Assembly: GCA_030550695.1 (NCBI GenBank)
Contig: JAUQOX010000118.1
Location: forward strand, 1 to 8,383
Length of the DNA: 8,383 bases
Direction: 5' to 3'
Source: Gemmatimonadota bacterium
GTDB taxonomy: Bacteria > Gemmatimonadota > Gemmatimonadetes > Longimicrobiales > Gaopeijiaceae
Numbering within the stretch: position 1 is the first letter of the stretch; each line of letters opens with the position of its first letter. This document shows, piece after piece, positions 1-7,218 of this stretch. The notes beneath the pieces were generated by a model. It searched no databases and was not told the DNA's origin. It was given only the letters and a program-made list of their open reading frames with translations. The position numbers were made by a program, and so were the translations under genes.

Positions 1-20
1 CGCTCCTGGCTTTTTTTTCG
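1..20 (+). terminator. Possible 3' half of an intrinsic terminator
   Basis: A GC-rich segment, CGCTCCTGGC at 1-10, runs straight into eight T's at 11-18. This is how the right arm of a Rho-independent terminator followed by its U-tract looks. The left arm would lie outside the window, so the hairpin cannot be confirmed. If real, it ends a transcript just before fusA, and fusA would need its own promoter. No reading frame through 1-110 gives a tail resembling ribosomal protein S7 or S12, the usual upstream neighbours, and I see no convincing promoter in 20-110. Confidence 0.3.
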
Positions 21-110
21 GAAGGTGACAAGGAAAACGGATAGGCAGGCAGCTAACCCCTGCACAACGGATCTCGCGAGGAGGATGCGGCCGAGAGGCC
101 AGAGACGGTC

Positions 111-2207
111 ATGCCCCGACAGACACCCTTACCGAACCTGAGAAACATCGGCATCATGGCCCACATCGATGCCGGCAAGACGACCACCACCGAAAGGATC
201 CTGTTCTATACCGGCAAGGTCCATCGGATGGGGGAAGTGCACGAGGGCTCAGCTACCATGGATTTCATGGAGCAGGAGCGGGAACGGGGCATCACCATCA
301 CCTCGGCAGCCACTACGGCCCATTGGGTCCGGAATGGGGTGACTTATCGTATCAACATCATCGACACCCCCGGACACGTGGACTTTACCGCCGAAGTCGA
401 GCGGTCTCTGCGGGTTCTGGACGGAGCTATTGCGGTCTTTTGCGGGGTGGGGGGTGTAGAGCCCCAGTCGGAAACGGTCTGGAGGCAGGCCGACCGGTAC
501 CGGGTGCCCCGGATCGCTTTCGTCAACAAGATGGACAGGGTCGGCGCGGACTTCGACAACGTGGTCCGCATGATGCGGGAGCGTTTAGGGGCCAACGCCC
601 GGCCGGTACAGTACCCTCTGGGCGAAGGAGACCTCTTTACGGGGATGATCGACCTGGTGGCCATGAAGGCCATCGTGTACGAGGACGAACTGGGCTCCAA
701 ATACCACTGGGTTGAGATTCCCAAGTCCCTTCAGGAAAAGGCCCTCAACCTCAGGCATCAGCTGGTGGAGGCGGCGGTCGAGCACGACGACGCCCTGCTG
801 GAAAAATACTTGGGCGGGGAGGAGCCGTCGGAGGAAGAGCTCCGCAAGGCCATCCGATCGGCCACCATTGCCGGGACGTTTTTCCCCGTCTTCTGCGGTT
901 CGGCTTTCCGGAACAAGGGGGTACAACCGCTGCTGGATGGAGTCATCGATTACCTGCCTTCTCCGGTGGACATCCCCCCCATCAAGGGTCACCTTCCCCA
1001 CCACGACGAGACCTTCGAGTATCGGGAAGCCCGGGACGACGCTCCGTTCAGCGCTCTGGCCTTCAAGATCATGTCGGATCCCTATGTGGGTAAGCTGACC
1101 TTCTTTAGGGTCTATTCCGGATCGATTCCCTCGGGGACGCACGTTCTCAACGCGACCCGCGGGCGGAAGGAGCGCATCGGTCGGCTGTTGCAGATGCATG
1201 CTGACAAGCGCGAGGAACGCGAAGAGGTCTATGCCGGCGATATTGCGGCAGCGGTGGGCCTCAAGGACGTGAAGACGGGCGACACGCTTTGCGATCCCGA
1301 CCATCCCATCATCCTGGAGGCGATGAAGTTCCCCGAGCCGGTCATCAGCGTAGCGATCGAGCCTAAGACCAAGGCCGATCAGGACCGGCTGAGTACCGGC
1401 CTCGGAAAGCTCGCCGACGAAGATCCTACCTTCCGCGTTCATACCGATCCTGAAACCGGGCAGACTATTATCAGCGGGATGGGCGAGCTCCACCTCGAAA
1501 TCATCGTAGACCGTCTTCGTCGCGAGTTCGGGGTCGAGGCACGGGTAGGTAAGCCGCAAGTGGCTTATCGCGAGACCATCCGCAAAGCCGCACAGAGGGT
1601 CGAAGGACGCTTCGTGCGTCAGACGGGTGGTAGAGGCCAGTATGGGCACGTGGTGATCAACATCGCGCCCGCGGAGCCCGGCTCCGGCTTCCTTTTCGAA
1701 GACAAGATCGTGGGGGGAGTGATTCCCAGGGAGTACATCGCTCCTGTTCAACAGGGGATCAGAGAGGCGCTGGAAAATGGCGTCCTGGCCGGTTATCCGG
1801 TGATCGACGTCAAGGTGGAACTGGTGGACGGGTCGTATCACGAGGTGGATTCCAGCGAAATGGCATTCAAAATAGCTGGTTCTCTGGCAGTCAAGGAGGC
1901 GATCCGGCGCTCCCAGCCCGTGCTGCTGGAGCCCATCATGAACGTCGAGGTGGTAACCCCTGCGGAATACATGGGGGACATTATCGGCGACCTCTCCTCC
2001 CGGCGCGGGAGAATCGGAGGGATGACAGACCGGGGCGATGCCCAGGTCATCGGGGCCTCCGTTCCATTGGGAGAGATGTTCGGCTATTCGACGACCTTGC
2101 GCTCTCTGAGCCAGGGCAGAGCGGTGTTCACCATGCAGTTCTCGCATTACGAGGAGGTCCCCCAGAACAAGGCCGCCGAGATTCTCTCGGGTAATGGGGG
2201 TCGCTGA
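111..2207 (+). CDS. fusA: Elongation factor G (EF-G), translocase GTPase
   Basis: EF-G is the cytoplasmic GTPase that moves tRNAs and mRNA by one codon after peptide-bond formation and acts with RRF in ribosome recycling. At 698 aa it has the usual length and looks intact. Visible G-domain motifs are the P-loop AHIDAGKT (17-24), switch I RGITI (59-63), DTPGH (85-89), NKMD (139-142) and GSAF (263-266). Domains II to V follow. Domain IV has GGRGQYGH (506-513) and the tip sequence GSYHEVDSSE with the conserved His at 577. VGGVEPQSETVWRQ after switch II fits the ordinary EF-G1 class rather than a specialised paralogue. The start is ATG 111 because the frame has no other ATG or GTG after the in-frame stop at 54-56. 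Its Shine-Dalgarno site is poor: GAGAGG at 93-98 is 12 nt away, and the best match, AGGAGG at 79-84, is 26 nt away. tuf follows after 75 nt. Confidence 0.98.
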   Translation: MPRQTPLPNLRNIGIMAHIDAGKTTTTERILFYTGKVHRMGEVHEGSATMDFMEQERERGITITSAATTAHWVRNGVTYRINIIDTPGHVDFTAEVERSLRVLDGAIAVFCGVGGVEPQSETVWRQADRYRVPRIAFVNKMDRVGADFDNVVRMMRERLGANARPVQYPLGEGDLFTGMIDLVAMKAIVYEDELGSKYHWVEIPKSLQEKALNLRHQLVEAAVEHDDALLEKYLGGEEPSEEELRKAIRSATIAGTFFPVFCGSAFRNKGVQPLLDGVIDYLPSPVDIPPIKGHLPHHDETFEYREARDDAPFSALAFKIMSDPYVGKLTFFRVYSGSIPSGTHVLNATRGRKERIGRLLQMHADKREEREEVYAGDIAAAVGLKDVKTGDTLCDPDHPIILEAMKFPEPVISVAIEPKTKADQDRLSTGLGKLADEDPTFRVHTDPETGQTIISGMGELHLEIIVDRLRREFGVEARVGKPQVAYRETIRKAAQRVEGRFVRQTGGRGQYGHVVINIAPAEPGSGFLFEDKIVGGVIPREYIAPVQQGIREALENGVLAGYPVIDVKVELVDGSYHEVDSSEMAFKIAGSLAVKEAIRRSQPVLLEPIMNVEVVTPAEYMGDIIGDLSSRRGRIGGMTDRGDAQVIGASVPLGEMFGYSTTLRSLSQGRAVFTMQFSHYEEVPQNKAAEILSGNGGR

Positions 2208-2282
2208 TCACGCAGGCCACAAGGAGATCGCAGCGTCCGCACCGACGGGCCAGGTTAACGGCAAACCACGCGAGGAAGAGAG

Positions 2283-3488
<1,206 letters not shown>

Positions 3489-3502
3489 CAAGGATAGATC
3501 GA

Positions 3503-3584
3503 AGGGCTGGCCGGCAGGGGAAACCCAGGCTTAGTCGGCGGCGCCGGTCGGCCCTGGAACTTCGAGCCGGAGCCTCGGGGCCGG
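3503..3584 (+). promoter_or_regulatory. Two mutually exclusive RNA stems after tuf
   Basis: Bases 3503-3515 (AGGGCTGGCCGGC) can pair along all 13 positions with 3543-3555 (GCCGGTCGGCCCT), counting two G-U pairs. The 27-nt loop can hold a small hairpin with a GNRA cap: GGG (3517-3519), GAAA, CCC (3524-3526). The 3' arm can instead pair with a third segment: 3548-3557 (TCGGCCCTGG) with 3575-3584 (TCGGGGCCGG), ten pairs including three G-U. The two stems share 3548-3555, so only one can form. No U-tract follows, so this is not an ordinary terminator. GC-rich DNA makes chance stems easy to find. Confidence 0.35.
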
Positions 3585-3637
3585 AAGGGAATCGAGGACT
3601 GGACCGAGGCGAGGGCGAACGGGATCGGGGTCGGGCG

Positions 3638-3665
3638 GGGGAGGCCGTCCGCATAAGGCCTTCCC
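3638..3665 (+). repeat. Inverted repeat (9-bp stem, 10-nt loop) in the rpsJ leader
   Basis: GGGGAGGCC (3638-3646) pairs with GGCCTTCCC (3657-3665) through nine consecutive pairs, one of them G-U, around the loop GTCCGCATAA. A perfect 10-nt palindrome, ACGGCGCCGT, follows at 3684-3693. No T-run follows the stem, so it is not a terminator. It may be part of leader RNA folding or a chance product of high GC. Confidence 0.3.
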
Positions 3666-3750
3666 GGTTACGACTGCAACGACACGGCGCCGTCCTCCTC
3701 GAAGGGGGCTTGAACGCAGAGGTAGGTAGGCGCACAGATGGGGAACTCGA

Positions 3751-4059
3751 ATGGCTGGCAGGATTCGGATCCGACTGAAGGCCTTTGACCATTGGGTGGT
3801 GGACCAGACCGCCGCCGATATCGTGCGGACAGCGCAGAAGACGGGTGCGTCGGTGAGGGGCCCCATTCCCCTCCCCACCCGCCGGCAGCGTTGGACGGTT
3901 CTTCGTTCTCCCCATGTGGACAAGAAAAGCAGGGAGCAGTTCGAACTCCGTACTCACAAAAGGCTCATCGACATCCTGGACAGTCGTCCGCAAACCATTG
4001 ACGCCCTCACCAAGCTGGATCTTCCGGCCGGTGTGGACGTGGAAATCAAGGTGGACTGA
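3751..4059 (+). CDS. rpsJ: 30S ribosomal protein S10 (NusE)
   Basis: S10 is a 30S head protein that also acts in transcription antitermination as NusE, pairing with NusB and contacting NusG. The 102-aa product matches the family along its length: RIRIRLKAFDH near the start, TGASVRGPIPLPTR (31-44), TVLRSPHVDKKSREQ (49-63) and RTHKRLIDI (67-75), ending DLPAGVDVEIKVD. The residues around 44-67 form the extended loop that reaches into the ribosome and is exposed when S10 acts as NusE. ATG 3751 is the natural start, with only a weak G-rich site (GGGGA, 3740-3744) before it. It opens the S10 operon after the 262-nt leader, and rplC begins 3 nt past its stop, so the two are likely translationally coupled. 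Confidence 0.98.
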   Translation: MAGRIRIRLKAFDHWVVDQTAADIVRTAQKTGASVRGPIPLPTRRQRWTVLRSPHVDKKSREQFELRTHKRLIDILDSRPQTIDALTKLDLPAGVDVEIKVD

Positions 4060-4062
4060 ACC

Positions 4063-4680
4063 ATGGCCGGGCTGATTGGCAAGAAGATCGGCATGACGCG
4101 GGTCTTCGACGAAGAAGGAGTCGCCTTGCCGGTGACGGTCCTCGAGGCAGGGCCTTGCCCGGTGGTGCAGGTCAAGTCGAAAGAAAGGGACGGGTACCGG
4201 GCAATTCAATTGGGCTTCGGGAGCAGGAAGACCAAGCATGCCACGCGAGCCGAGGTCGGGCATGCGGCGCGGGCCGGCCTTGAGAACCCTCCAGCCATCT
4301 TGCGGGAGTTTCCTTTGGGGGATGGGGAGGCCTTCGAGGTGGGCCAGCAGCTCACCGTGTCCCTCTTTTCCCCCGGCGACCGTATCAAAGTGGTGGGGAC
4401 TTCCAAGGGAAAGGGTTTCCAAGGGGCCATGAAGCGGCATGGCTTTACCGGCCGGCCGGGGTCCCACGGGCACCCGTACGTGCGAATCGTCGGCTCCATC
4501 GGTCCCGGAACCAATCCCTCGCGGGTCATCAAGGGAAAGCGGATGCCGGGGCGGATGGGAGGGGCTCGGGTTACCGTCCGCAACCTCCAAGTGGTGAGAG
4601 TGGACCCCGACAGGAACCTGTTGTTTGTCAAGGGGGCGGTTCCGGGGGCCCGAAACAGCTACGTCCTGATTACGAAGTGA
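4063..4680 (+). CDS. rplC: 50S ribosomal protein L3
   Basis: L3 is an early 50S assembly protein whose central loop reaches towards the peptidyl-transferase centre. The 205-aa product begins MAGLIGKKIGMTRVF and carries GTSKGKGFQGAMKRHGF (112-128), KGKRMPGRMGG (157-167) and LLFVKGAVPG near the end, all family marks. The loop between them is unusual: residues 134-147 read SHGHPYVRIVGSIG, one residue shorter than E. coli, with Val-Arg for His-Arg and Val for the Pro before GSIG. Position 148 is Pro where E. coli has Gln150, the residue methylated by PrmB, so that modification cannot occur here. AAGGTGG at 4048-4054 serves ATG 4063. Only 3 nt separate it from each neighbour. Confidence 0.98.
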   Translation: MAGLIGKKIGMTRVFDEEGVALPVTVLEAGPCPVVQVKSKERDGYRAIQLGFGSRKTKHATRAEVGHAARAGLENPPAILREFPLGDGEAFEVGQQLTVSLFSPGDRIKVVGTSKGKGFQGAMKRHGFTGRPGSHGHPYVRIVGSIGPGTNPSRVIKGKRMPGRMGGARVTVRNLQVVRVDPDRNLLFVKGAVPGARNSYVLITK

Positions 4681-4683
4681 CGC

Positions 4684-5352
4684 ATGTACAAGGCGGCCTA
4701 TTTCAAGTCCGACGGGACGGAGGGGCAAAGCCGGGACCTCCCTGAATGGCTCTTCGACGGGGTTGTCCACGAGCATGCCCTCTACCTGGCGGTGAAGGCC
4801 TACCTGGCCAACCAGCGGCAAGGTACGGCCTCGGCCAAGACTCGCGGCGAGGTCGAGGGGGGCAATCGCAAGCCCTGGCGCCAGAAAGGGACGGGGCGAG
4901 CCCGGCAGGGCTCCATTCGGGCGCCCCACTGGGAGGGGGGTGGAGTGGTATTCCCCCCGGTGCCAAGGGATTGGCGGGAGAAACTTCCGAAGAAGGTGAA
5001 GAGCTTGGCCCGCCGGTCGGCCTTCAACGCGCGGGCAGAAGAGAACCGGGTTCTTCTCATCGACCCGCTGGTGTTCGACGTCCCCAAGACGGCCCGGCTT
5101 CGGGACTACCTTCGAACCATCCAGACCCAGGGCAAGGTGCTTCTCCTGACGGACGGCTACAAGAAAGAAGTCTACCTTTCGGCCCGGAACCTCCCCGAGG
5201 TAAGGGTTCTGCCCTTCGGGGACGAGGCACCCTTCGACATCCTCTGGGCGAACACCGTGGTGATCGAGCGGACTGCTCTGGAACGGGCCGGCATCGATTC
5301 CCCGCAGGAGCCCACGGAGCCAAACGGTTCAGGAGGGGCGGCCCATGCGTGA
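4684..5352 (+). CDS. rplD: 50S ribosomal protein L4
   Basis: L4 binds 23S rRNA, and its long loop forms part of the narrowest point of the peptide exit tunnel, facing L22. In E. coli it also represses the S10 operon. The product is 222 aa, slightly longer than the usual 200-210. The tunnel loop is well conserved: RKPWRQKGTGRARQGSIR (62-79), then PHWEGGGVVFPPVPRDW and KLPKKVKSLARRSA. The extra length is a low-complexity tail rich in Pro, Glu, Gly and Ala (about 205-222). Its last codons also encode the strong ribosome site for rplW. The ribosome site for rplD itself is weak, so translation is probably carried over from rplC, which stops 3 nt upstream. Confidence 0.98.
   Translation: MYKAAYFKSDGTEGQSRDLPEWLFDGVVHEHALYLAVKAYLANQRQGTASAKTRGEVEGGNRKPWRQKGTGRARQGSIRAPHWEGGGVVFPPVPRDWREKLPKKVKSLARRSAFNARAEENRVLLIDPLVFDVPKTARLRDYLRTIQTQGKVLLLTDGYKKEVYLSARNLPEVRVLPFGDEAPFDILWANTVVIERTALERAGIDSPQEPTEPNGSGGAAHA
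5331..5336 (+). promoter_or_regulatory. Strong Shine-Dalgarno site for rplW inside rplD
   Basis: AGGAGG lies 8 nt before the rplW ATG and within the last codons of rplD. Together with the overlap ATGCGTGA (5345-5352), which holds the rplW start and the rplD stop, it supports rplW starting at 5345 and coupling of the two genes. Confidence 0.8.
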
Positions 5353-5656
5353 ACCTTACGATGTGATCGTCCGTCCGGTGATCACCGAGAAAAGCACGGC
5401 CCAGGTGGAAGCCCGTAACGTCTATACCTTCATCGTGAGGAAAGACGCCAACAAACACGAAATTGCCAGGGCGGTGGAAAAGACTTGGGACGTCAAAGTC
5501 TTGGACGTCCGCACCATGGTGTACCGCGGAAAGGCCAAGCGGTCCATCCTGGGCAGGATCCATAGGAGCTGGGCCCTGGGTCGGCGTCCAGGTTTCAAAA
5601 AGGCCCTGGTCCAGCTCGCTGAGGGGGACCGCATCGAGTTCTACGAGGTCGGCTGA
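5345..5656 (+). CDS. rplW: 50S ribosomal protein L23
   Basis: L23 sits at the mouth of the exit tunnel and is the main docking site for trigger factor and the signal recognition particle. The 103-aa product has the family signature RPVITEKS (10-17), YTFIVRKDANKHEIARAVE (27-45) and VLDVRTMVYRGKAKR (52-66). A basic extended loop that enters the rRNA spans about 61-86. The length is normal for bacteria. The gene overlaps the end of rplD by 8 nt and has its own strong ribosome site. The stop codon (5654-5656) is part of the ribosome site of rplB, so L4, L23 and L2 appear tightly coupled. Confidence 0.97.
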   Translation: MREPYDVIVRPVITEKSTAQVEARNVYTFIVRKDANKHEIARAVEKTWDVKVLDVRTMVYRGKAKRSILGRIHRSWALGRRPGFKKALVQLAEGDRIEFYEVG

Positions 5657-5666
5657 GGAAAAAGCC

Positions 5667-6506
5667 ATGCCTTTGAAAAAGTTCAAGCCTGTGACCCCGG
5701 GGACCCGCTTTCGGGCCGTCGTCGTCAGAGACGAAATCACCCGCAAAGGCCCCGAGCCTTCTCTCACCGAGCCTTTGAAGAGCTCGGGGGGAAGGAACCA
5801 TCATGGCCATATGACGGCTCGCCGGCGGGGGGGCGGGCACAAGCGGCGGTATCGGATCATCGATTTCCGCCGCGACAAGTTCGGGGTAAAGGGTAAGGTG
5901 GCGGAAATCGAGTATGATCCGAACCGCTCCGCCAATATCGCCCTCGTCCACTATTCGGATGGGGAAAAGAGGTACATCCTACACCCCCGCGGGCTCAAGG
6001 TGGGCGACACCGTGGAGTCGGGTCCCGATGCGGATATCCGGCTTGGGAATGCCCTTCCTTTGGAGAAGATTCCCCTGGGAACGGTGGTTCACAACGTGGA
6101 GCTCAAGCCCGGCAAGGGTGGGCAGATGGTCCGCTCCGCCGGTTCCGGCGCTCAGGTGGTGGCAAAGGAGGGGGATTACGTCACTCTCCGACTCCCGTCC
6201 ACCGAAGTGAGGATGGTGCGCAAAGAGTGCCTGGCGACCATCGGACAGGTGGGCAACGTGGACCACGAGTTGCAGTCCATCGGCAAGGCCGGCGCGAGCC
6301 GATGGAGGGGCAGGCGGCCCAAGGTTCGTGGCGTGGCCATGAACCCTGTGGACCATCCCCTGGGCGGAGGGGAGGGGAAGACCTCCGGTGGGAGGCCCCC
6401 CACTTCGCCGTGGGGCAAACCGGAGGGAAAGAAGACACGGAACCGCCGGAAGGCTTCCACCAAGCTCATCGTCCGCGGGCGGAAGAGGGGCAAAGCCACC
6501 CAGTAG
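5667..6506 (+). CDS. rplB: 50S ribosomal protein L2
   Basis: L2 is a large 50S core protein needed for subunit joining and close to the peptidyl-transferase centre. The product is 279 aa, the usual size. Marks include GGGHKRRYRIIDF (55-67), the central beta-barrel part with KPGKGGQMVRSAGSGAQ (147-163), GKAGASRWRGRRPKVRG (206-222) and AMNPVDHPLGGGEG (224-237). His230 matches E. coli His229, linked to peptidyl-transferase activity; the next His of E. coli (HPH) is Leu here, which I believe occurs in other phyla too. The frame stays open upstream to 5463, but that part overlaps rplW and is not L2-like. ATG 5667 has GAGGAA (5655-5660) 6 nt ahead and gives the expected start MPLKKFKPVTPGTR. Confidence 0.98.
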   Translation: MPLKKFKPVTPGTRFRAVVVRDEITRKGPEPSLTEPLKSSGGRNHHGHMTARRRGGGHKRRYRIIDFRRDKFGVKGKVAEIEYDPNRSANIALVHYSDGEKRYILHPRGLKVGDTVESGPDADIRLGNALPLEKIPLGTVVHNVELKPGKGGQMVRSAGSGAQVVAKEGDYVTLRLPSTEVRMVRKECLATIGQVGNVDHELQSIGKAGASRWRGRRPKVRGVAMNPVDHPLGGGEGKTSGGRPPTSPWGKPEGKKTRNRRKASTKLIVRGRKRGKATQ

Positions 6507-6550
6507 GAAATGGGGATCAGATCCGCGGTCAGCGAGAGAGGTAGCGAAAC

Positions 6551-6841
6551 ATGCCGCGCAGTGTGAGGAAAGGAGCTTACGTGGAGCCGAAGCTCCTGGA
6601 GCGATTGCAGCAGATGAACAGCCGGAACGAGAAGCGGGTCATCAAGACCTGGTCTCGCAGGTCCACCATCACCCCCGACTTTGTCGGTCATACTCTGGCG
6701 GTGCACAACGGGAGCAAATTCATACCGGTGTACATCACCGAGAACATGGTGGGCCACAAGCTCGGTGAGTTCGCTCCCACTCGTCTCTTCCGCGGGCACG
6801 GCGGAAAGATGGCCGACAAGCGGTCCAAGGCCGCCAAGTAA
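6551..6841 (+). CDS. rpsS: 30S ribosomal protein S19
   Basis: S19 lies in the 30S head, contacts S13 and takes part in the bridge to the large subunit and in P/A-site tRNA contacts. The 96-aa product is full length. It begins MPRSVRKGAYVEPKLLERL and carries IKTWSRRSTITPDFVGHT (31-48), VHNGSKFIPVYITENMVGH (51-69) and KLGEFAPTRLFRGHGG (70-85), with a Lys-rich tail. AGAGAGGT at 6535-6542 is the ribosome site. The 44-nt gap after rplB is longer than the other junctions in this cluster, but holds no start or terminator I can see. Confidence 0.98.
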   Translation: MPRSVRKGAYVEPKLLERLQQMNSRNEKRVIKTWSRRSTITPDFVGHTLAVHNGSKFIPVYITENMVGHKLGEFAPTRLFRGHGGKMADKRSKAAK

Positions 6842-6849
6842 GAGGCATG

Positions 6850-6855
6850 GGAGAG
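6850..6855 (+). promoter_or_regulatory. Shine-Dalgarno site deciding the rplV start
   Basis: GGAGAG lies 6 nt before ATG 6862. The upstream in-frame ATG at 6847 has only AGAGG (6841-6845) one base before it, too close to work. This favours 6862, which also gives the family-typical beginning. Confidence 0.7.
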
Positions 6856-6861
6856 CTCGCC

Positions 6862-7212
6862 ATGGAAGCCAAGGCCATTGCCAGATATGTGAGTATGAGC
6901 GCCCACAAGGTCCGGATGGTGGTGGATCAAATTCGGGGGCGCTCGGTCAACGAGGCCTATGCCATCTTGAACTATTCGAAAAAGGCAGCAGCCAGGCCCG
7001 TTTCCAAGACTCTGCGCTCCGCGGTGGCCAATGCCCAATTCAAGGCGCAGGAAGAGGGCAAGGTGTTGGATGTGGACCAGCTGCGGGTCCGGGAGGCCTT
7101 CGTCGACGAGGGACCCTCTCTGAAGCGCTGGAGGGCCGCAGCCCAGGGTCGTGCCGCCCCCATTCGGAGGCGGACCAGTCATATCACCGTGGTTGTGGAC
7201 ACGAAGGAGTAA
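6862..7212 (+). CDS. rplV: 50S ribosomal protein L22
   Basis: L22 binds all domains of 23S rRNA, and its long beta-hairpin lines the exit tunnel opposite L4. From ATG 6862 the product is 116 aa and begins MEAKAIARYVSMSAHKVRMV, typical of the family; an earlier ATG at 6847 would add five residues but has no usable ribosome site. Family marks include VVDQIRG, AVANAQFKAQ and RRTSHITVVVDTKE near the end. The tunnel hairpin tip is altered: residues 92-98 read AAAQGRA where E. coli has PRAKGRA, so Arg88 and Lys90 of E. coli are Ala and Gln, and its Arg95 is Pro100. The conserved Gly96 and Arg97 (E. coli Gly91, Arg92) are kept. rpsC starts 6 nt after the stop. Confidence 0.96.
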   Translation: MEAKAIARYVSMSAHKVRMVVDQIRGRSVNEAYAILNYSKKAAARPVSKTLRSAVANAQFKAQEEGKVLDVDQLRVREAFVDEGPSLKRWRAAAQGRAAPIRRRTSHITVVVDTKE

Positions 7213-7218
7213 TCCCGG

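Larger units (their letters stand above)
3489..3750 (+). promoter_or_regulatory. tuf-rpsJ intergenic leader, probable S10-operon control region
   Basis: This 262-nt gap is the longest non-coding stretch in the window and lies where many bacteria have the S10-operon promoter and leader. It has no ATG on the plus strand before 3738, and that one is out of frame with rpsJ, so I find no hidden gene. I see no tRNA, no T-run that would end transcription, and no clear -35/-10 pair. It is very GC-rich and can form several stems, listed separately. GGTAGGTAGG at 3721-3730 is a short tandem repeat 20 nt before the rpsJ start. In E. coli the S10 leader binds L4 to repress the operon; whether this leader does the same cannot be told from the sequence. 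Confidence 0.45.

Noticed and set aside
25..57. Possible promoter before fusA (GTGACA as -35)
   Set aside because: No reasonable -10 box lies 16-18 nt downstream; the nearest AT-containing bases (GCTAAC) are about 21 nt away and match poorly.
3710..3739. Possible promoter before rpsJ (TTGAAC as -35)
   Set aside because: Bases at 17-18 nt spacing (CACAGA or ACAGAT) do not resemble a -10 box, and the start would fall almost on the rpsJ ATG.
3489..3750. tRNA or small protein gene in the tuf-rpsJ gap
   Set aside because: I find no T-arm-like GGTTCGA motif with a matching acceptor stem, and no plus-strand ATG that could start a separate gene.
5463..5666. N-terminal extension of rplB by 68 codons
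   Set aside because: The extension overlaps rplW in another frame and has no L2 similarity. ATG 5667 has a good ribosome site and gives the normal L2 start and length.
6354..6359. HPL instead of HPH in the L2 motif near the peptidyl-transferase centre
   Set aside because: The functionally important His (E. coli His229) is kept as His230, and Leu at the second position occurs, as far as I recall, in other bacterial phyla.
6847..6861. Earlier in-frame ATG for rplV
   Set aside because: The only ribosome-site-like sequence is one base from this ATG, whereas ATG 6862 has GGAGAG at proper spacing and the family-typical beginning.
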